Assembly (NCBI RefSeq): GCF_004364335.1
Contig: NZ_SOCR01000003.1
Coordinates: forward strand, 186,001 to 250,000
Source: Pseudomonas graminis
Lineage (GTDB): Bacteria > Pseudomonadota > Gammaproteobacteria > Pseudomonadales > Pseudomonadaceae
Direction of reading: 5' to 3'
Length of the DNA stretch: 64,000 nucleotides
Below the pieces are notes generated by a model. The model saw only the letters and a list, made by a program, of their open reading frames with translations. It did not search any database and was not told the DNA's origin. How positions within the stretch are numbered: position 1 is the first letter of the stretch; each line of letters opens with the position of its first letter. Shown piece after piece: positions 28,311 to 39,461 of this stretch. A program made the position numbers and the translations under genes.

Positions 28311-28320
28311 AAATGCACTT

Positions 28321-28854
28321 CTATAGGTAGGCGGCGTGAGCCGCTTCGAGGTTGCCCTGAGCCTTCAGGATCAACTCGCAGAATTCGCGGGCAGCGCCTT
28401 CACCGCCACGTGCCTGGGTAATGCCATCGGCATGCTCGCGGACAAAGCCGGCAGCATTGGCAACGGCCATGCCCAGACCCACCCGGCGAATGACCGGCAG
28501 ATCAGGCAAATCGTCACCCAGGTACGCGACCTGCTCGTAGCTTAGATTCAGTTGCTGCAAAAGCTCGTCAAGAACCACGAGTTTGTCTTCGCGGCCCTGA
28601 TAAAGGTGTGCGATGCCGAGGTTCTTCGCGCGCCGCTCAACCACGGGGGTCTTGCGTCCGCTGATGATGGCAGTCGTCACACCCGAATTGATGAGCATCT
28701 TGATGCCCTGTCCGTCGAGTGTGTTGAACGTCTTGAACTCGCTGCCGTCTTCGAGGAAATACAGGCGCCCGTCGGTCAGTACGCCATCGACGTCGAAAAT
28801 CGCCAGTTTGATGTTCTTGCCGCGTTGCATCAGGTCATTCATATCGGCGCTCAT
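28321..28854 (-). CDS. kdsC: 3-deoxy-D-manno-octulosonate 8-phosphate phosphatase
   Basis: A 177-residue HAD-family phosphatase that removes phosphate from Kdo-8-phosphate, giving Kdo for LPS inner core. Nucleophile and acid/base aspartates are in AIFDVDGVLTDGRLYF (near residue 20); the later motifs AIISGRKTPVV and YLGDDLPDLPVI are intact. It starts directly after the kdsD stop codon, with no gap, on the same strand. Confidence 0.95.
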   Translation of the reverse strand: MSADMNDLMQRGKNIKLAIFDVDGVLTDGRLYFLEDGSEFKTFNTLDGQGIKMLINSGVTTAIISGRKTPVVERRAKNLGIAHLYQGREDKLVVLDELLQQLNLSYEQVAYLGDDLPDLPVIRRVGLGMAVANAAGFVREHADGITQARGGEGAAREFCELILKAQGNLEAAHAAYL

Positions 28855-29829
28855 TTACATGACTCCTGCGCGGAGCAGGTCTTGAAGGTTGAACGCGCCA
28901 ACCGGGCGATCGTTCTCGTCGACCACGATGAGTGCGCCGATCTTGTTGTCTTCCATGATTTTCAAGGCTTCGGCCGCGAGCATTTCCGGGCGCACGGTCT
29001 TGCCGTGCACGGTCATCACTTCATCGATGGTCGCCTGGCGTATGTCGATAGGGCGATCCAGCGTGCGACGCAAGTCACCGTCCGTGAAGATACCGGCAAG
29101 GCGGCCGTCGCTCTCGAGGATGGCGGTCATCCCCAGCCCCTTGCGGGTCATTTCCATCAGCGAGTCGCGAAGCGGCGTGCCTCGCGCAACCTGCGGCAGG
29201 TTGGCGCCAGTGTGCATGACATGCTCGACCTTCAACAGCAGCCGACGACCCAGCGCACCGCCCGGATGGGAAAACGCGAAATCTTCGGCGGTAAACCCTC
29301 TGGCGTCCAGCAGTGCAACGGCCAGGGCGTCACCCATGACCAGCGCCGCCGTGGTGGAGGAGGTGGGCGCCAGATTCAGCGGGCAGGCTTCTTTTTCGAC
29401 CCGTGCATTGAGGTTGACGTCAGCGGCCTTGGCCAGCGTTGAATCCGGGTTGCCGGTGAGGCTGATCATCTTGATGCCCAGGCGCTTGATCAGCGGCAGC
29501 AACGTGACGATCTCGGCGGTCGTGCCCGAGTTGGAGAGGGCCAGAATGATGTCGGCGCTGGTGATCATGCCCATGTCGCCGTGGCTGGCCTCGGCCGGGT
29601 GCACGAAAAACGAAGGAGTGCCAGTGCTGGCGAGGGTCGCGGCGATCTTCTTGCCGATATGCCCCGACTTGCCCATGCCGACCACGACCACGCGGCCCTG
29701 ACTGCCCAGAATCATGTCGCACGCACTGACGAAATCGGCATTGATATGCGCGAGCAAACCTTCCACGGCTTCTATTTCAAGGCGGATGGTGCTCTGTGCC
29801 GATTCAATCAGGTTGCGCGCATTGGACAT
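28855..29829 (-). CDS. kdsD: D-arabinose 5-phosphate isomerase
   Basis: A 324-residue isomerase that converts ribulose-5-phosphate to arabinose-5-phosphate, the first step toward Kdo. An N-terminal SIS domain (about 40-175, VVVVGMGKSGHIGKKIAATL, LALSNSGTTAEIVTLLP) is followed by two CBS domains (about 205-324). The ATG at 29829 is the first gene of the kdsD-kdsC-lptC-lptA-lptB run. The 308-base gap to mlaF holds the divergent promoters and no gene. Confidence 0.95.
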   Translation of the reverse strand: MSNARNLIESAQSTIRLEIEAVEGLLAHINADFVSACDMILGSQGRVVVVGMGKSGHIGKKIAATLASTGTPSFFVHPAEASHGDMGMITSADIILALSNSGTTAEIVTLLPLIKRLGIKMISLTGNPDSTLAKAADVNLNARVEKEACPLNLAPTSSTTAALVMGDALAVALLDARGFTAEDFAFSHPGGALGRRLLLKVEHVMHTGANLPQVARGTPLRDSLMEMTRKGLGMTAILESDGRLAGIFTDGDLRRTLDRPIDIRQATIDEVMTVHGKTVRPEMLAAEALKIMEDNKIGALIVVDENDRPVGAFNLQDLLRAGVM

Positions 29830-30022
29830 ATCGGAAGGGGTCGCTTGGTCAAAAGCCGGGGATTATAGCGGCAATGTTCAAAAGCCTCACGCTTCATCGT
29901 TGCTGTTTGTTTAATGAAAGGGCATGTCCTTCAGCAACTGCATGATAACGGCTGGCGATGGGTACGAAATTTCCACACCGTCCTTAATGCGCTTCTTTGT
30001 TTGCGACTTGCCATGTTGGAGC

Positions 30023-30052
30023 TTGGGCGAGGTGCGAGAGCGGTGGTATAGT
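30023..30052 (+). promoter_or_regulatory. Candidate sigma-70 promoter of mlaFEDCB
   Basis: TTGGGC (30023-30028), 18 bases, then TATAGT (30047-30052), about 85 bases before the mlaF start. The -10 is strong, the -35 moderate. Confidence 0.45.
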
Positions 30053-30137
30053 CCGCCGCTTGTTCGGCCCCTCCAAAAGTGTGTCGTTCGTCAAGAACGC
30101 GGCATCTGAGAGACAGGTTGCATCGCAAGGAGTTTAG

Positions 30138-30947
30138 ATGAGTGCCGATAACGCCTACGCGGTCGAGCTGAAGGGCGTGTCCTTCAAGCGCGGTACGCGC
30201 AGCATCTTCAATAATGTGGACATCCGTATCCCCCGGGGCAAAGTCACCGGCATCATGGGACCTTCGGGCAGTGGCAAAACCACCCTGCTGCGATTGATGG
30301 GAGCACAACTGCGTCCGAGCGCTGGCGAAGTCTGGGTCAATGGCCAGAATTTGCCGAAACTTTCGCGCAGTGATCTGTTCGATGCCCGCAAGCAAATGGG
30401 CGTGCTCTTTCAGAGCGGCGCACTGTTTACCGATCTCGACGTTTTTGAAAACGTGGCGTTCCCGCTACGGGTTCACACCAAGCTGCCTGAAGACATGATC
30501 CGCGACATCGTTCTGCTGAAATTGCAGGCGGTCGGGCTTCGTGGTGCAGTCGATCTGATGCCCGACGAACTGTCGGGTGGCATGAAGCGCCGTGTTGCAC
30601 TGGCGCGCGCCATCGCGCTGGATCCGCAGATCCTCATGTACGACGAGCCCTTCGTGGGTCAGGACCCTATCGCCATGGGCGTGCTGGTTCGGCTGATCCG
30701 GCTGCTCAATGATGCGCTGGGTATCACCAGTATCGTGGTGTCCCACGACCTCGCCGAGACCGCCAGCATCGCCGACTATTTATATGTCGTCGGTGACGGT
30801 CAGGTGCTGGGGCAGGGCACGCCGCAGGAACTGATGGAGTCGGATAACCCTCGTATACGTCAGTTCATGACGGGCGATCCCGACGGGCCGGTGCCTTTCC
30901 ATTATCCGGCGCCGGATTATCGCGACGATCTTTTGGGGAAGCGCTGA
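30138..30947 (+). CDS. mlaF: Phospholipid transport ATPase MlaF (Ttg2A)
   Basis: A 269-residue ABC ATPase of the Mla system, which moves phospholipids between outer and inner membrane and supports solvent tolerance. Walker A GPSGSGKTT, signature LSGGMKRRVALARAI and Walker B ILMYDEPFVGQDP are intact. AAGGAG precedes the ATG. It shares one base with mlaE. In Pseudomonas the operon was first named ttg2/toluene tolerance. Confidence 0.96.
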   Translation: MSADNAYAVELKGVSFKRGTRSIFNNVDIRIPRGKVTGIMGPSGSGKTTLLRLMGAQLRPSAGEVWVNGQNLPKLSRSDLFDARKQMGVLFQSGALFTDLDVFENVAFPLRVHTKLPEDMIRDIVLLKLQAVGLRGAVDLMPDELSGGMKRRVALARAIALDPQILMYDEPFVGQDPIAMGVLVRLIRLLNDALGITSIVVSHDLAETASIADYLYVVGDGQVLGQGTPQELMESDNPRIRQFMTGDPDGPVPFHYPAPDYRDDLLGKR

Positions 30948-31744
30948 TGCGCAGAAAGTCTTTAATGGATCGCGTACGCCTGATGGGGCGTTCGACGATC
31001 GATATGGTTGCAGTGCTGGGTCGTTCAGGGATTTTTCTGGTTCATGCGTTTCTTGGACGCGGCGGCATCGGCGGCGGCTTCCAGCTGCTCCTTCGTCAGC
31101 TGCACTCGGTGGGCGTCATGTCCCTGGCCATCATCGTCGTGTCCGGGGTGTTTATCGGCATGGTGCTGGCGCTGCAAGGTTTCAGCATTCTCGCCAAGTA
31201 CGGTTCCGAGCAGGCTGTAGGGCAGATGGTGGCGCTGACGCTGCTGCGTGAACTCGGGCCGGTCGTCACCGCTCTATTGTTCGCCGGTCGTGCAGGCTCT
31301 GCATTGACTGCCGAAATCGGCAACATGAAATCTACCGAACAGTTGTCCAGTCTCGAGATGATTGGCGTTGATCCGCTGAAATACATCGTCGCGCCCCGTC
31401 TCTGGGCAGGCTTCATCTCGCTGCCGGTGCTGGCGCTGATTTTCAGCGTGGTCGGCATCTGGGGTGGTTCGTGGGTGGCGGTGGACTGGCTGGGCGTTTA
31501 TGAAGGCTCCTTCTGGGCCAACATGCAGAACAGTGTTTCGTTTTCCGATGATGTACTCAACGGTGTCATCAAGAGCGTCGTGTTCGCTTTTGTCGTCACC
31601 TGGATTGCCGTGTTCCAGGGCTATGACTGCGAGCCCACGTCCGAAGGGATCAGTCGCGCCACGACCAAGACCGTGGTCTACGCCTCATTGGCCGTACTGG
31701 GCCTGGACTTTATTATGACCGCCTTGATGTTTGGAGACTTCTGA
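30947..31744 (+). CDS. mlaE: Phospholipid transport permease MlaE (Ttg2B)
   Basis: A 265-residue inner-membrane permease of the Mla complex, with several hydrophobic helices and the family segment TALLFAGRAGSALTAEIGNM followed by EMIGVDPLKYIVAPRLWAGF. It overlaps both neighbours by a base (ATG shares with stop codons), showing coupling with mlaF and mlaD. Confidence 0.96.
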   Translation: MRRKSLMDRVRLMGRSTIDMVAVLGRSGIFLVHAFLGRGGIGGGFQLLLRQLHSVGVMSLAIIVVSGVFIGMVLALQGFSILAKYGSEQAVGQMVALTLLRELGPVVTALLFAGRAGSALTAEIGNMKSTEQLSSLEMIGVDPLKYIVAPRLWAGFISLPVLALIFSVVGIWGGSWVAVDWLGVYEGSFWANMQNSVSFSDDVLNGVIKSVVFAFVVTWIAVFQGYDCEPTSEGISRATTKTVVYASLAVLGLDFIMTALMFGDF

Positions 31745-32211
31745 TGCAAAACCGCACCCTCGAAACCGGTGTAGGCCTGTTTCTGCTGGCCGGGATCCTG
31801 GCTTTGCTCCTGCTCGCCCTGCGCGTCAGCGGTCTGAGCGCCAGCGCCAACACCGACACTTATAAACTTTACGCAAATTTCGATAATATCGCCGGTTTGA
31901 CTGTCAGAGCGAAAGTGACCATGGCCGGTGTGAACATTGGCAAGGTCACTGCAATCGATCTGGATCACGATACCTTCACGGGGCGTGTGACGATGGAAGT
32001 GAACAAGCGGGTCAACAATCTGCCTTCGGATTCCACCGCTTCCATCCTGACCGCAGGTCTGCTGGGTGAAAAATACATCGGCATCAGTGTCGGTGGCGAT
32101 GACCAGCTGTTGAAAGACGGCGGCACCATCCATGACACCCAGTCCTCGTTGGTACTCGAAGACCTGATCGGTAAATTCCTGCTCAATTCAGTGGGCAAAG
32201 ACGCCAAATGA
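31744..32211 (+). CDS. mlaD: Mla system MCE-domain protein MlaD (Ttg2C)
   Basis: A 155-residue protein with one N-terminal membrane helix (VGLFLLAGILALLLLALRVS) and one MCE domain (about 38-120, YKLYANFDNIAGLTVRAKVT) that forms the periplasmic hexamer through which lipid passes. Its length is near the short end for MlaD, which is normal for single-MCE members. Confidence 0.95.
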   Translation: MQNRTLETGVGLFLLAGILALLLLALRVSGLSASANTDTYKLYANFDNIAGLTVRAKVTMAGVNIGKVTAIDLDHDTFTGRVTMEVNKRVNNLPSDSTASILTAGLLGEKYIGISVGGDDQLLKDGGTIHDTQSSLVLEDLIGKFLLNSVGKDAK

Positions 32212-32222
32212 GGAGTTTTTTC

Positions 32223-32879
32223 ATGATCTCGATTCTGCGCCGTGGCCTTCTGGTGCTACTGGCCGCCCTGCCTTTGTTCGCTAACGCAGCGGCGTCCGAT
32301 GCTTCCGCCCACGACCTGGTTGATCGCACCACCAAGCAATTGCTGGCTGACCTGTCCGCCAACAAGGAAACCTACAAGTCCAATCCGCAGGCCTTCTACG
32401 ATGCACTTAACGGCATCGTCGGCCCGGTCATCGACGCTGATGGCATCTCCAAAAGCATCATGACCGTGAAGTATTCTCGCAACGCCAGCCCGGCGCAGAT
32501 GCAACGCTTCCAGGAAAACTTCAAGCGCAGCCTGATCCAGTTCTATGGCAACGCGCTGCTCGAGTACAACAATCAGGGCATCACTGTTTCCCCGGCCAAG
32601 CAGGAAGCGGCTGATCGCACTTCCGTCGACATGTCGGTCAAGGGCAACAACGGCGCGGTTTACCCTGTTTCCTACACCCTCGTCAAAATCGGTGGTGAGT
32701 GGAAAGTGCGCAACGTGATCATCAATGGCATCAACATCGGCAAGCTGTTCCGCGATCAGTTCGCCGATGCCATGCAGCGCAACGGTAACAACCTGGACAA
32801 AACCATCGACGGTTGGGCTGGCGAAGTTGCCAAGGCCAAGGAGACCTCGGAAGCCTCTAGCGACAAGGTCGTCAAATGA
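32223..32879 (+). CDS. mlaC: Periplasmic phospholipid-binding protein MlaC (Ttg2D)
   Basis: A 218-residue periplasmic shuttle between MlaA and MlaD. The signal peptide is MISILRRGLLVLLAALPLFA with cleavage after NAA. The ATG at 32223 follows GAGGAG by eight bases and was preferred to the in-frame ATG at 32208, which overlaps the mlaD stop. The family segment LLADLSANKETYKSNPQAFY lies near residue 35, and FRDQFADAMQRNG near the C-terminal third. Confidence 0.93.
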   Translation: MISILRRGLLVLLAALPLFANAAASDASAHDLVDRTTKQLLADLSANKETYKSNPQAFYDALNGIVGPVIDADGISKSIMTVKYSRNASPAQMQRFQENFKRSLIQFYGNALLEYNNQGITVSPAKQEAADRTSVDMSVKGNNGAVYPVSYTLVKIGGEWKVRNVIINGINIGKLFRDQFADAMQRNGNNLDKTIDGWAGEVAKAKETSEASSDKVVK

Positions 32880-33181
32880 GTGAAGCGTCCGTTACAGCCA
32901 CTGACGTCGGAGAGCTGATGCTCTCCGGCGTGGTCGACTATCGGACCGGCCCCGCCTTGCGTGAGCAGGGCGCGGCGCTGATCAAGGCAAGTACTGCTGC
33001 AGCGCTGACACTGGATTGCTCCGGTGTCGAGAAGTCCAGCAGTGTCGGCCTTTCGTTGCTCCTCGCCTTCATGCGGGATGCTCAGGCGGCGGGCAAGTCA
33101 GTCACCGTCCGCGCGTTGCCAGAAGACATGCAGGAAATCGCCCAGGTCTCCGGCCTGACCGAGCTGTTGCAGCATCATTAA
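32876..33181 (+). CDS. mlaB: Mla system STAS-domain protein MlaB (Ttg2E)
   Basis: A 101-residue cytoplasmic STAS protein that binds MlaF and is required for complex stability. The STAS core LTLDCSGVEKSSSVGLSLLL carries the conserved serine region. The ATG overlaps the mlaC stop by four bases. A terminator follows, so the operon is mlaFEDCB. The outer-membrane partner MlaA is not in the window. Confidence 0.92.
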   Translation: MSEASVTATDVGELMLSGVVDYRTGPALREQGAALIKASTAAALTLDCSGVEKSSSVGLSLLLAFMRDAQAAGKSVTVRALPEDMQEIAQVSGLTELLQHH

Positions 33182-33194
33182 TTGCTTTCATCGA

Positions 33195-33251
33195 TAAAGC
33201 CCCTCGTCCGTCCCTTGCAAAGTAGGGTTCGCAACGAGAGGGCTTTTTTGT
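33195..33251 (+). terminator. Terminator after mlaB
   Basis: AAAGCCCCTCGT pairs imperfectly with ACGAGAGGGCTTT across about 30 bases, followed by a T tract. The loop is long, so it may not be fully efficient. Confidence 0.6.
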
Positions 33252-33295
33252 ATGATGGCCGACCCGCGCGCGTAGGGCGCCGATAGAGGTTAAGC

Positions 33296-34824
<1,529 letters not shown>

Positions 34825-34988
34825 TCAGCTGCTGCGCGCTCGCCCGGGTCGATGTGATCGACTCGGGCGACGTGTCTGGCCATCGCGCCAAGACTTTCTG
34901 ATTCGTTTCACTCCGGCTTCTTGAGCCGGAGGTTGTCGGGCGCCAGTTGCGACCCGGCACGCGCTGCTGATAAGGACTGACGTTTCCC

Positions 34989-35624
34989 ATGTTGACCATT
35001 GCACTGTCCAAGGGCCGTATCCTCGACGACACCTTGCCGCTGCTCGCTGCAGCGGGCATCGTGCCGACCGAGAATCCGGACAAGAGCCGCAAGCTGATCA
35101 TCCCCACGACCCAGGCCGATGTGCGCCTGCTGATCGTGCGTGCGACCGACGTGCCGACTTACGTCGAGCATGGCGCTGCTGATCTCGGCGTCGCGGGCAA
35201 GGACGTGTTGATGGAATACGGGGGCCAGGGGCTGTACGAGCCCCTCGACCTGCAAATCGCCCAGTGCAAGCTGATGACCGCAGGCGCGGTCGGCGCGGTC
35301 GAACCCAAGGGCCGGCTGCGTGTTGCGACCAAGTTCGTCAACGTTGCCAAGCGCTACTACGCCGAACAGGGCCGTCAGGTCGACATCATCAAGCTGTACG
35401 GCTCCATGGAGCTGGCACCGCTGGTGGGTCTGGCCGACAAGATCATCGACGTCGTCGACACCGGCAACACGCTGCGTGCCAACGGCCTTGAACCTCAGGA
35501 CATGATTGCCCACATCAGCTCGCGTCTGGTGGTGAACAAGGCCTCCATGAAAATGCAGCACGCCCGTATTCAGTCGCTGATCGACACCCTGCGCACTGCC
35601 GTGGAGTCGCGACACCGCGGTTGA
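34989..35624 (+). CDS. hisG: ATP phosphoribosyltransferase, short form
   Basis: A 211-residue catalytic subunit for the first step of histidine synthesis. Short-form HisG lacks the C-terminal regulatory domain and needs HisZ, which must lie elsewhere in the genome. Motifs [19 protein letters not shown] and [13 protein letters not shown] (phosphate site) are clear. The 164-base spacer from murA contains a GC hairpin (CTCCGGCTTCTTGAGCCGGAG region, 34911-34930) without a T tract. Confidence 0.95.
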   Translation: MLTIALSKGRILDDTLPLLAAAGIVPTENPDKSRKLIIPTTQADVRLLIVRATDVPTYVEHGAADLGVAGKDVLMEYGGQGLYEPLDLQIAQCKLMTAGAVGAVEPKGRLRVATKFVNVAKRYYAEQGRQVDIIKLYGSMELAPLVGLADKIIDVVDTGNTLRANGLEPQDMIAHISSRLVVNKASMKMQHARIQSLIDTLRTAVESRHRG

Positions 35625-35678
35625 CTGCATCGCGTGACCCTCAACAGGATCACGTCCAGCTATCCGTGTCATAGCCAA

Positions 35679-35758
35679 ATTTCTCAGGTGCCCGCGCGGA
35701 TGGCTTGCTAGCTTAGGCATCTGCCTATCCTCGCAACTGACATCGCCACCTGAGAAAT
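35679..35758. other. Large nested inverted repeat between hisG and hisD
   Basis: ATTTCTCAGGTG (35679-35690) and CACCTGAGAAAT (35747-35758) are exact 12-base complements. Their 56-base loop contains a second exact hairpin, TAGGCA-TC-TGCCTA (35714-35727). It occupies most of the 156-base spacer and ends 22 bases before the hisD ATG. No leader peptide with histidine codons and no T tract are seen. Confidence 0.7.
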
Positions 35759-35780
35759 CGCCATCATTGAGGCCCACGCT

Positions 35781-37109
35781 ATGACCACTCCCAACGCTAT
35801 TCGCCGACTCAACGCTGCCGATCCGGATTTCGCCCGTCATCTGGATCATCTGCTGAGCTGGGAAAGTGTGTCTGACGACTCGGTCAATGAGCGTGTGCTG
35901 GACATCATCAAGAACGTGCGCGAGCGCGGCGATGCGGCGTTGGTGGAATACACCCGCCGTTTCGACGGGCTGGACGTGGCGTCGATGGCGGACCTGATTC
36001 TGCCGCGCGAGCGGCTGGAGCTGGCACTGACCCGCATCACGCCCGCCCAGCGCCAGGCGCTCGAAAAAGCAGCCGACCGCGTGCGCAGTTATCACGAGCG
36101 GCAAAAGCAGGATTCCTGGAGCTACACCGAGGCTGACGGCACCGTGCTGGGTCAGAAGGTCACGCCGCTGGATCGCGCCGGGCTGTACGTGCCGGGCGGT
36201 AAAGCGTCTTACCCGTCTTCGGTGTTGATGAACGCCATTCCGGCCAAAGTCGCCGGCGTCGGCGAGGTGGTCATGGTCGTGCCGACCCCGCGCGGTGAAC
36301 TCAACGAGCTGGTACTCGCGGCGGCCTGCATCGCCGGCGTCGATCGCGTATTCACCATCGGCGGCGCCCAAGCCGTCGCGGCGCTGGCGTATGGCACTGA
36401 AAGCGTCCCGCAGGTGGACAAAGTCGTCGGTCCGGGCAACATTTACGTGGCCACCGCCAAGCGTCATGTGTTCGGCCAGGTAGGCATCGACATGATCGCC
36501 GGCCCGTCGGAAATTCTGGTCGTGTGCGACGGCCAGACCGACCCCGACTGGATCGCCATGGACCTGTTCTCCCAGGCCGAGCACGACGAAGACGCCCAGG
36601 CAATTCTGGTCAGCCCGGATGCGGACTTCCTTGATCGGGTCGCGGCCAGCATCGCGAGACTGATGCCGACCATGGAGCGCGCGGAAATCATCCAGACCTC
36701 CATCAACGGCCGCGGCGCCTTGATCAAAGTGACCGACATGAATCAGGCCATTGAAGTCGTCAACCGGATTGCGCCGGAGCACCTGGAGTTATCGGTGGCT
36801 GATCCTGAGGCCTGGTTGCCGCAGATTCGCCACGCCGGCGCGATCTTCATGGGCCGCCACACCTCCGAAGCGCTGGGCGACTACTGCGCCGGTCCCAACC
36901 ATGTGCTGCCTACTTCGGGCACCGCACGGTTCTCGTCGCCGTTGGGCGTTTACGATTTCCAGAAACGCTCATCGATCATCTTCTGCTCGGAGCAGGGTGC
37001 GTCCGAACTGGGCAAAACGGCATCGGTACTGGCACGGGGCGAGTCGTTGACTGCCCACGCCCGCAGCGCCGAATACCGCATTGTCGATACCGCACAAGAG
37101 GGCAAATGA
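35781..37109 (+). CDS. hisD: Histidinol dehydrogenase
   Basis: A 442-residue zinc enzyme for the last two oxidations of histidine synthesis. Family motifs are [36 protein letters not shown] and [14 protein letters not shown], then [17 protein letters not shown] with metal-binding residues and GALFMGR-like [18 protein letters not shown]. The ATG at 35781 lies after the inverted repeat described above. It overlaps hisC by four bases (ATGA). Confidence 0.96.
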   Translation: MTTPNAIRRLNAADPDFARHLDHLLSWESVSDDSVNERVLDIIKNVRERGDAALVEYTRRFDGLDVASMADLILPRERLELALTRITPAQRQALEKAADRVRSYHERQKQDSWSYTEADGTVLGQKVTPLDRAGLYVPGGKASYPSSVLMNAIPAKVAGVGEVVMVVPTPRGELNELVLAAACIAGVDRVFTIGGAQAVAALAYGTESVPQVDKVVGPGNIYVATAKRHVFGQVGIDMIAGPSEILVVCDGQTDPDWIAMDLFSQAEHDEDAQAILVSPDADFLDRVAASIARLMPTMERAEIIQTSINGRGALIKVTDMNQAIEVVNRIAPEHLELSVADPEAWLPQIRHAGAIFMGRHTSEALGDYCAGPNHVLPTSGTARFSSPLGVYDFQKRSSIIFCSEQGASELGKTASVLARGESLTAHARSAEYRIVDTAQEGK

Positions 37110-38170
37110 GCATGAGCAAATTCTGGAGTCCCTTCGTCAACGACCTGGTGCCTTATGTGCCGGGTGAGCAGCCCAAGCTGACTAAACTGGTGAAGCTCAA
37201 CACCAACGAAAACCCCTATGGCCCGTCGCCCAAGGCGATTGATGCCATGCGTGCTGCGGTCAGTGACGACCTGCGTCTGTACCCCGACCCCAACAGTGAC
37301 GTGCTGAAGCAAGCCGTAGGGCGTTATTACAGCGTCGACGCCAATCGCGTGTTCCTGGGCAACGGTTCGGATGAGGTGTTGGCCCACGCCTATAACGCGT
37401 TCTTCCGGCAGGATAAACCGCTGCTGTTCCCGGACATCAGCTACAGCTTCTATCCGGTGTATTGCGGCCTGTATGGTGTCGATTACGAAGCCGTGCCGCT
37501 GGACGAGCAGTTTCAGATTCGTGCCGAAGATTACGCGCGTCCCAATGGCGGCATCATTTTCCCGAACCCCAATGCACCCACCGGCTGCCTGTTGGCCCTC
37601 GATGCCGTCGAGCAGATCCTCAAGAACAGCCCGGATTCCGTGGTGATCGTCGACGAGGCGTACATCGACTTCGGCGGTGAAACCGCGATCAGCCTGGTGG
37701 ATCGCTATCCGAACCTGCTGGTCACTCAAACGCTGTCCAAATCGCGCGCCCTCGCCGGGCTGAGGGTTGGCCTCGCGGTGGGCCATCCTGACCTCATCGA
37801 AGCGCTGGAGCGGGTCAAGAACAGCTTCAACTCCTATCCGCTGGACCGCATGGCCATTGTCGGCGCAGCGGCGGCATTCGATGACCGCGACTATTTCGAG
37901 CGCACCTGTCGGCGCGTGATCGCCAGCCGTGAAGCGCTTGTCGAACAGTTGGAGGGCAAGGGCTTTGAAGTGCTGCCCTCGGCGGCGAACTTCATCTTCG
38001 CCCGTCACCCTCGGCATGACGCTGCCGGTCTGGCGGCGAAGGTGCGCGAGCAGGGCGTGATCGTGCGTCACTTCAAGCAGGGGCGCATCGCGCAATTCCT
38101 GCGCATCACCATAGGCACGCCTGAACAGAATCAGGCGCTGTTGGATGCGCTGGGGGATTTGTCGAACTGA
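37106..38170 (+). CDS. hisC: Histidinol-phosphate aminotransferase
   Basis: A 354-residue PLP aminotransferase. The substrate-end motif [18 protein letters not shown] lies near residue 35, DEAYIDFGG binds the cofactor, and the Schiff-base lysine is in [16 protein letters not shown]. The start ATGAGCATGAGC at 37106 overlaps the hisD stop; a second ATG two codons later is possible. Pseudomonads usually have a second hisC; this one is the hisGDC-linked copy. It is convergent with algW. Confidence 0.95.
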   Translation: MSMSKFWSPFVNDLVPYVPGEQPKLTKLVKLNTNENPYGPSPKAIDAMRAAVSDDLRLYPDPNSDVLKQAVGRYYSVDANRVFLGNGSDEVLAHAYNAFFRQDKPLLFPDISYSFYPVYCGLYGVDYEAVPLDEQFQIRAEDYARPNGGIIFPNPNAPTGCLLALDAVEQILKNSPDSVVIVDEAYIDFGGETAISLVDRYPNLLVTQTLSKSRALAGLRVGLAVGHPDLIEALERVKNSFNSYPLDRMAIVGAAAAFDDRDYFERTCRRVIASREALVEQLEGKGFEVLPSAANFIFARHPRHDAAGLAAKVREQGVIVRHFKQGRIAQFLRITIGTPEQNQALLDALGDLSN

Positions 38171-38196
38171 GTTGACGGTTGCCTGACCGCAACCGA

Positions 38197-39363
38197 TCAA
38201 TTTTCCGCCGCAGGCGCCGTTGTCTGCGGTGGGCGAACGCCCACCTCGGCGCTCAGCTTCAATTCCTTGCCGTTGCGCATGACCTCAATGGCGATCTTGT
38301 CGCTCGGCTTGGTGCGCGCCACCTGATTCATTGACCGGCGCCCATCGCCTGCGGGCTCGCCGTTGATGCTCAAAATCACATCACCCAGTTGCAATCCGGC
38401 TTTCTGCGCCGGGCCGTCCCGGAAAATCCCGGCGACCACGATGCCTGGACGATCCTTCAAGCCGAAGGATTCCGACAGCTCCTGGGTCAGCGGCTGTACC
38501 TCAATGCCCAACCAGCCGCGAATCACCTGACCGTGTTCGATGATCGACTTCATCACTTCCAGGGCCAGCTTGGTCGGAATCGCAAAACCGATGCCTTGGG
38601 AGCCACCGGACTTGGAGAAGATCGCCGTGTTGATCCCGGTCAGGTTGCCGTTGGCGTCTACCAGCGCGCCCCCTGAGTTGCCGGGGTTGATCGCCGCGTC
38701 GGTCTGAATGAAGTCTTCGTAGGTGTTGAGGCCCAGCTGATTGCGCCCGGTGGCACTGATGATGCCCATGGTCACGGTCTGGCCGACGCCAAACGGGTTA
38801 CCGATGGCCAATGCGACGTCGCCGATGCGGATGGCATCCGACCGGCCGAGGGTAATGGAAGGCAGGTTCTTGAGGTCGATCTTTAGAACCGCAAGATCGG
38901 TCTCGGGGTCGCTCCCGACCACCTTGGCAATCGTCTCGCGGCCGTCTTTCAGCGCCACGACAATCTGGTCGGCGCCGGAGGTGACGTGATTGTTGGTCAG
39001 CAGGTAGCCTTCCGGGCTCATGATCACGGCCGATCCCAGGCTCGACTGCATGCGCTTTTGTTTAGGCAGGTTGTCGCCGAAGAAACGACGAAACTGCGGG
39101 TCGTCGAACAGCGGATGGTTGGGTTTGTTGTTGTTATTGACCATCTTGGTCGTGTACAGATTGGCCACGGCGGGGGCGGCGTTGCTGACAGCGTCTGCGT
39201 ACGAGACCGGACCCTGTTGCACAAAGGTCTGCTGTGGCGCTTGCTGCAGGTTCACGTCCTGGCTTGGCAGCCCGACCCACTGGGGATAGCGCTGGATAAT
39301 CAATAAAGCGATAAGCACACCAGCGAGCAAGGGCCAGCCGAGAAAACGCAGCGCTTTGAACAT
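38197..39363 (-). CDS. algW: Periplasmic serine protease AlgW (DegS-like)
   Basis: A 388-residue S1C protease with an N-terminal membrane anchor (LGWPLLAGVLIALLIIQRY, residues 8-26). It starts the cleavage of anti-sigma MucA when outer-membrane proteins misfold, releasing AlgU. The catalytic triad is H126 (LLTNNHVTSG), D156 (ETDLAVLK) and S230 (NPGNSGGAL). A single PDZ domain follows (GWLGIEVQPL, about 290-375). The gene stands alone, convergent with hisC and divergent from the NIF3-family gene. Confidence 0.95.
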   Translation of the reverse strand: MFKALRFLGWPLLAGVLIALLIIQRYPQWVGLPSQDVNLQQAPQQTFVQQGPVSYADAVSNAAPAVANLYTTKMVNNNNKPNHPLFDDPQFRRFFGDNLPKQKRMQSSLGSAVIMSPEGYLLTNNHVTSGADQIVVALKDGRETIAKVVGSDPETDLAVLKIDLKNLPSITLGRSDAIRIGDVALAIGNPFGVGQTVTMGIISATGRNQLGLNTYEDFIQTDAAINPGNSGGALVDANGNLTGINTAIFSKSGGSQGIGFAIPTKLALEVMKSIIEHGQVIRGWLGIEVQPLTQELSESFGLKDRPGIVVAGIFRDGPAQKAGLQLGDVILSINGEPAGDGRRSMNQVARTKPSDKIAIEVMRNGKELKLSAEVGVRPPQTTAPAAEN

Positions 39364-39461
39364 TGAGCGGAATCCTGAAAGTAGAAGCGCCTAGCTGCGC
39401 CATAATGGCCGGCATTATACGAGGACCGACACGGTCTGGACTGCATATTTAGGAGACTTTT

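Noticed and set aside
35625-35780. A histidine attenuator leader peptide before hisD
   Set aside because: No short ORF with a run of histidine codons and no T-tract terminator is present; only the nested hairpin is seen.
34908-36782. A 624-codon minus-strand open frame opposite hisG and hisD
   Set aside because: It covers two genuine his genes and the hairpin spacer; its composition mirrors their codon bias.
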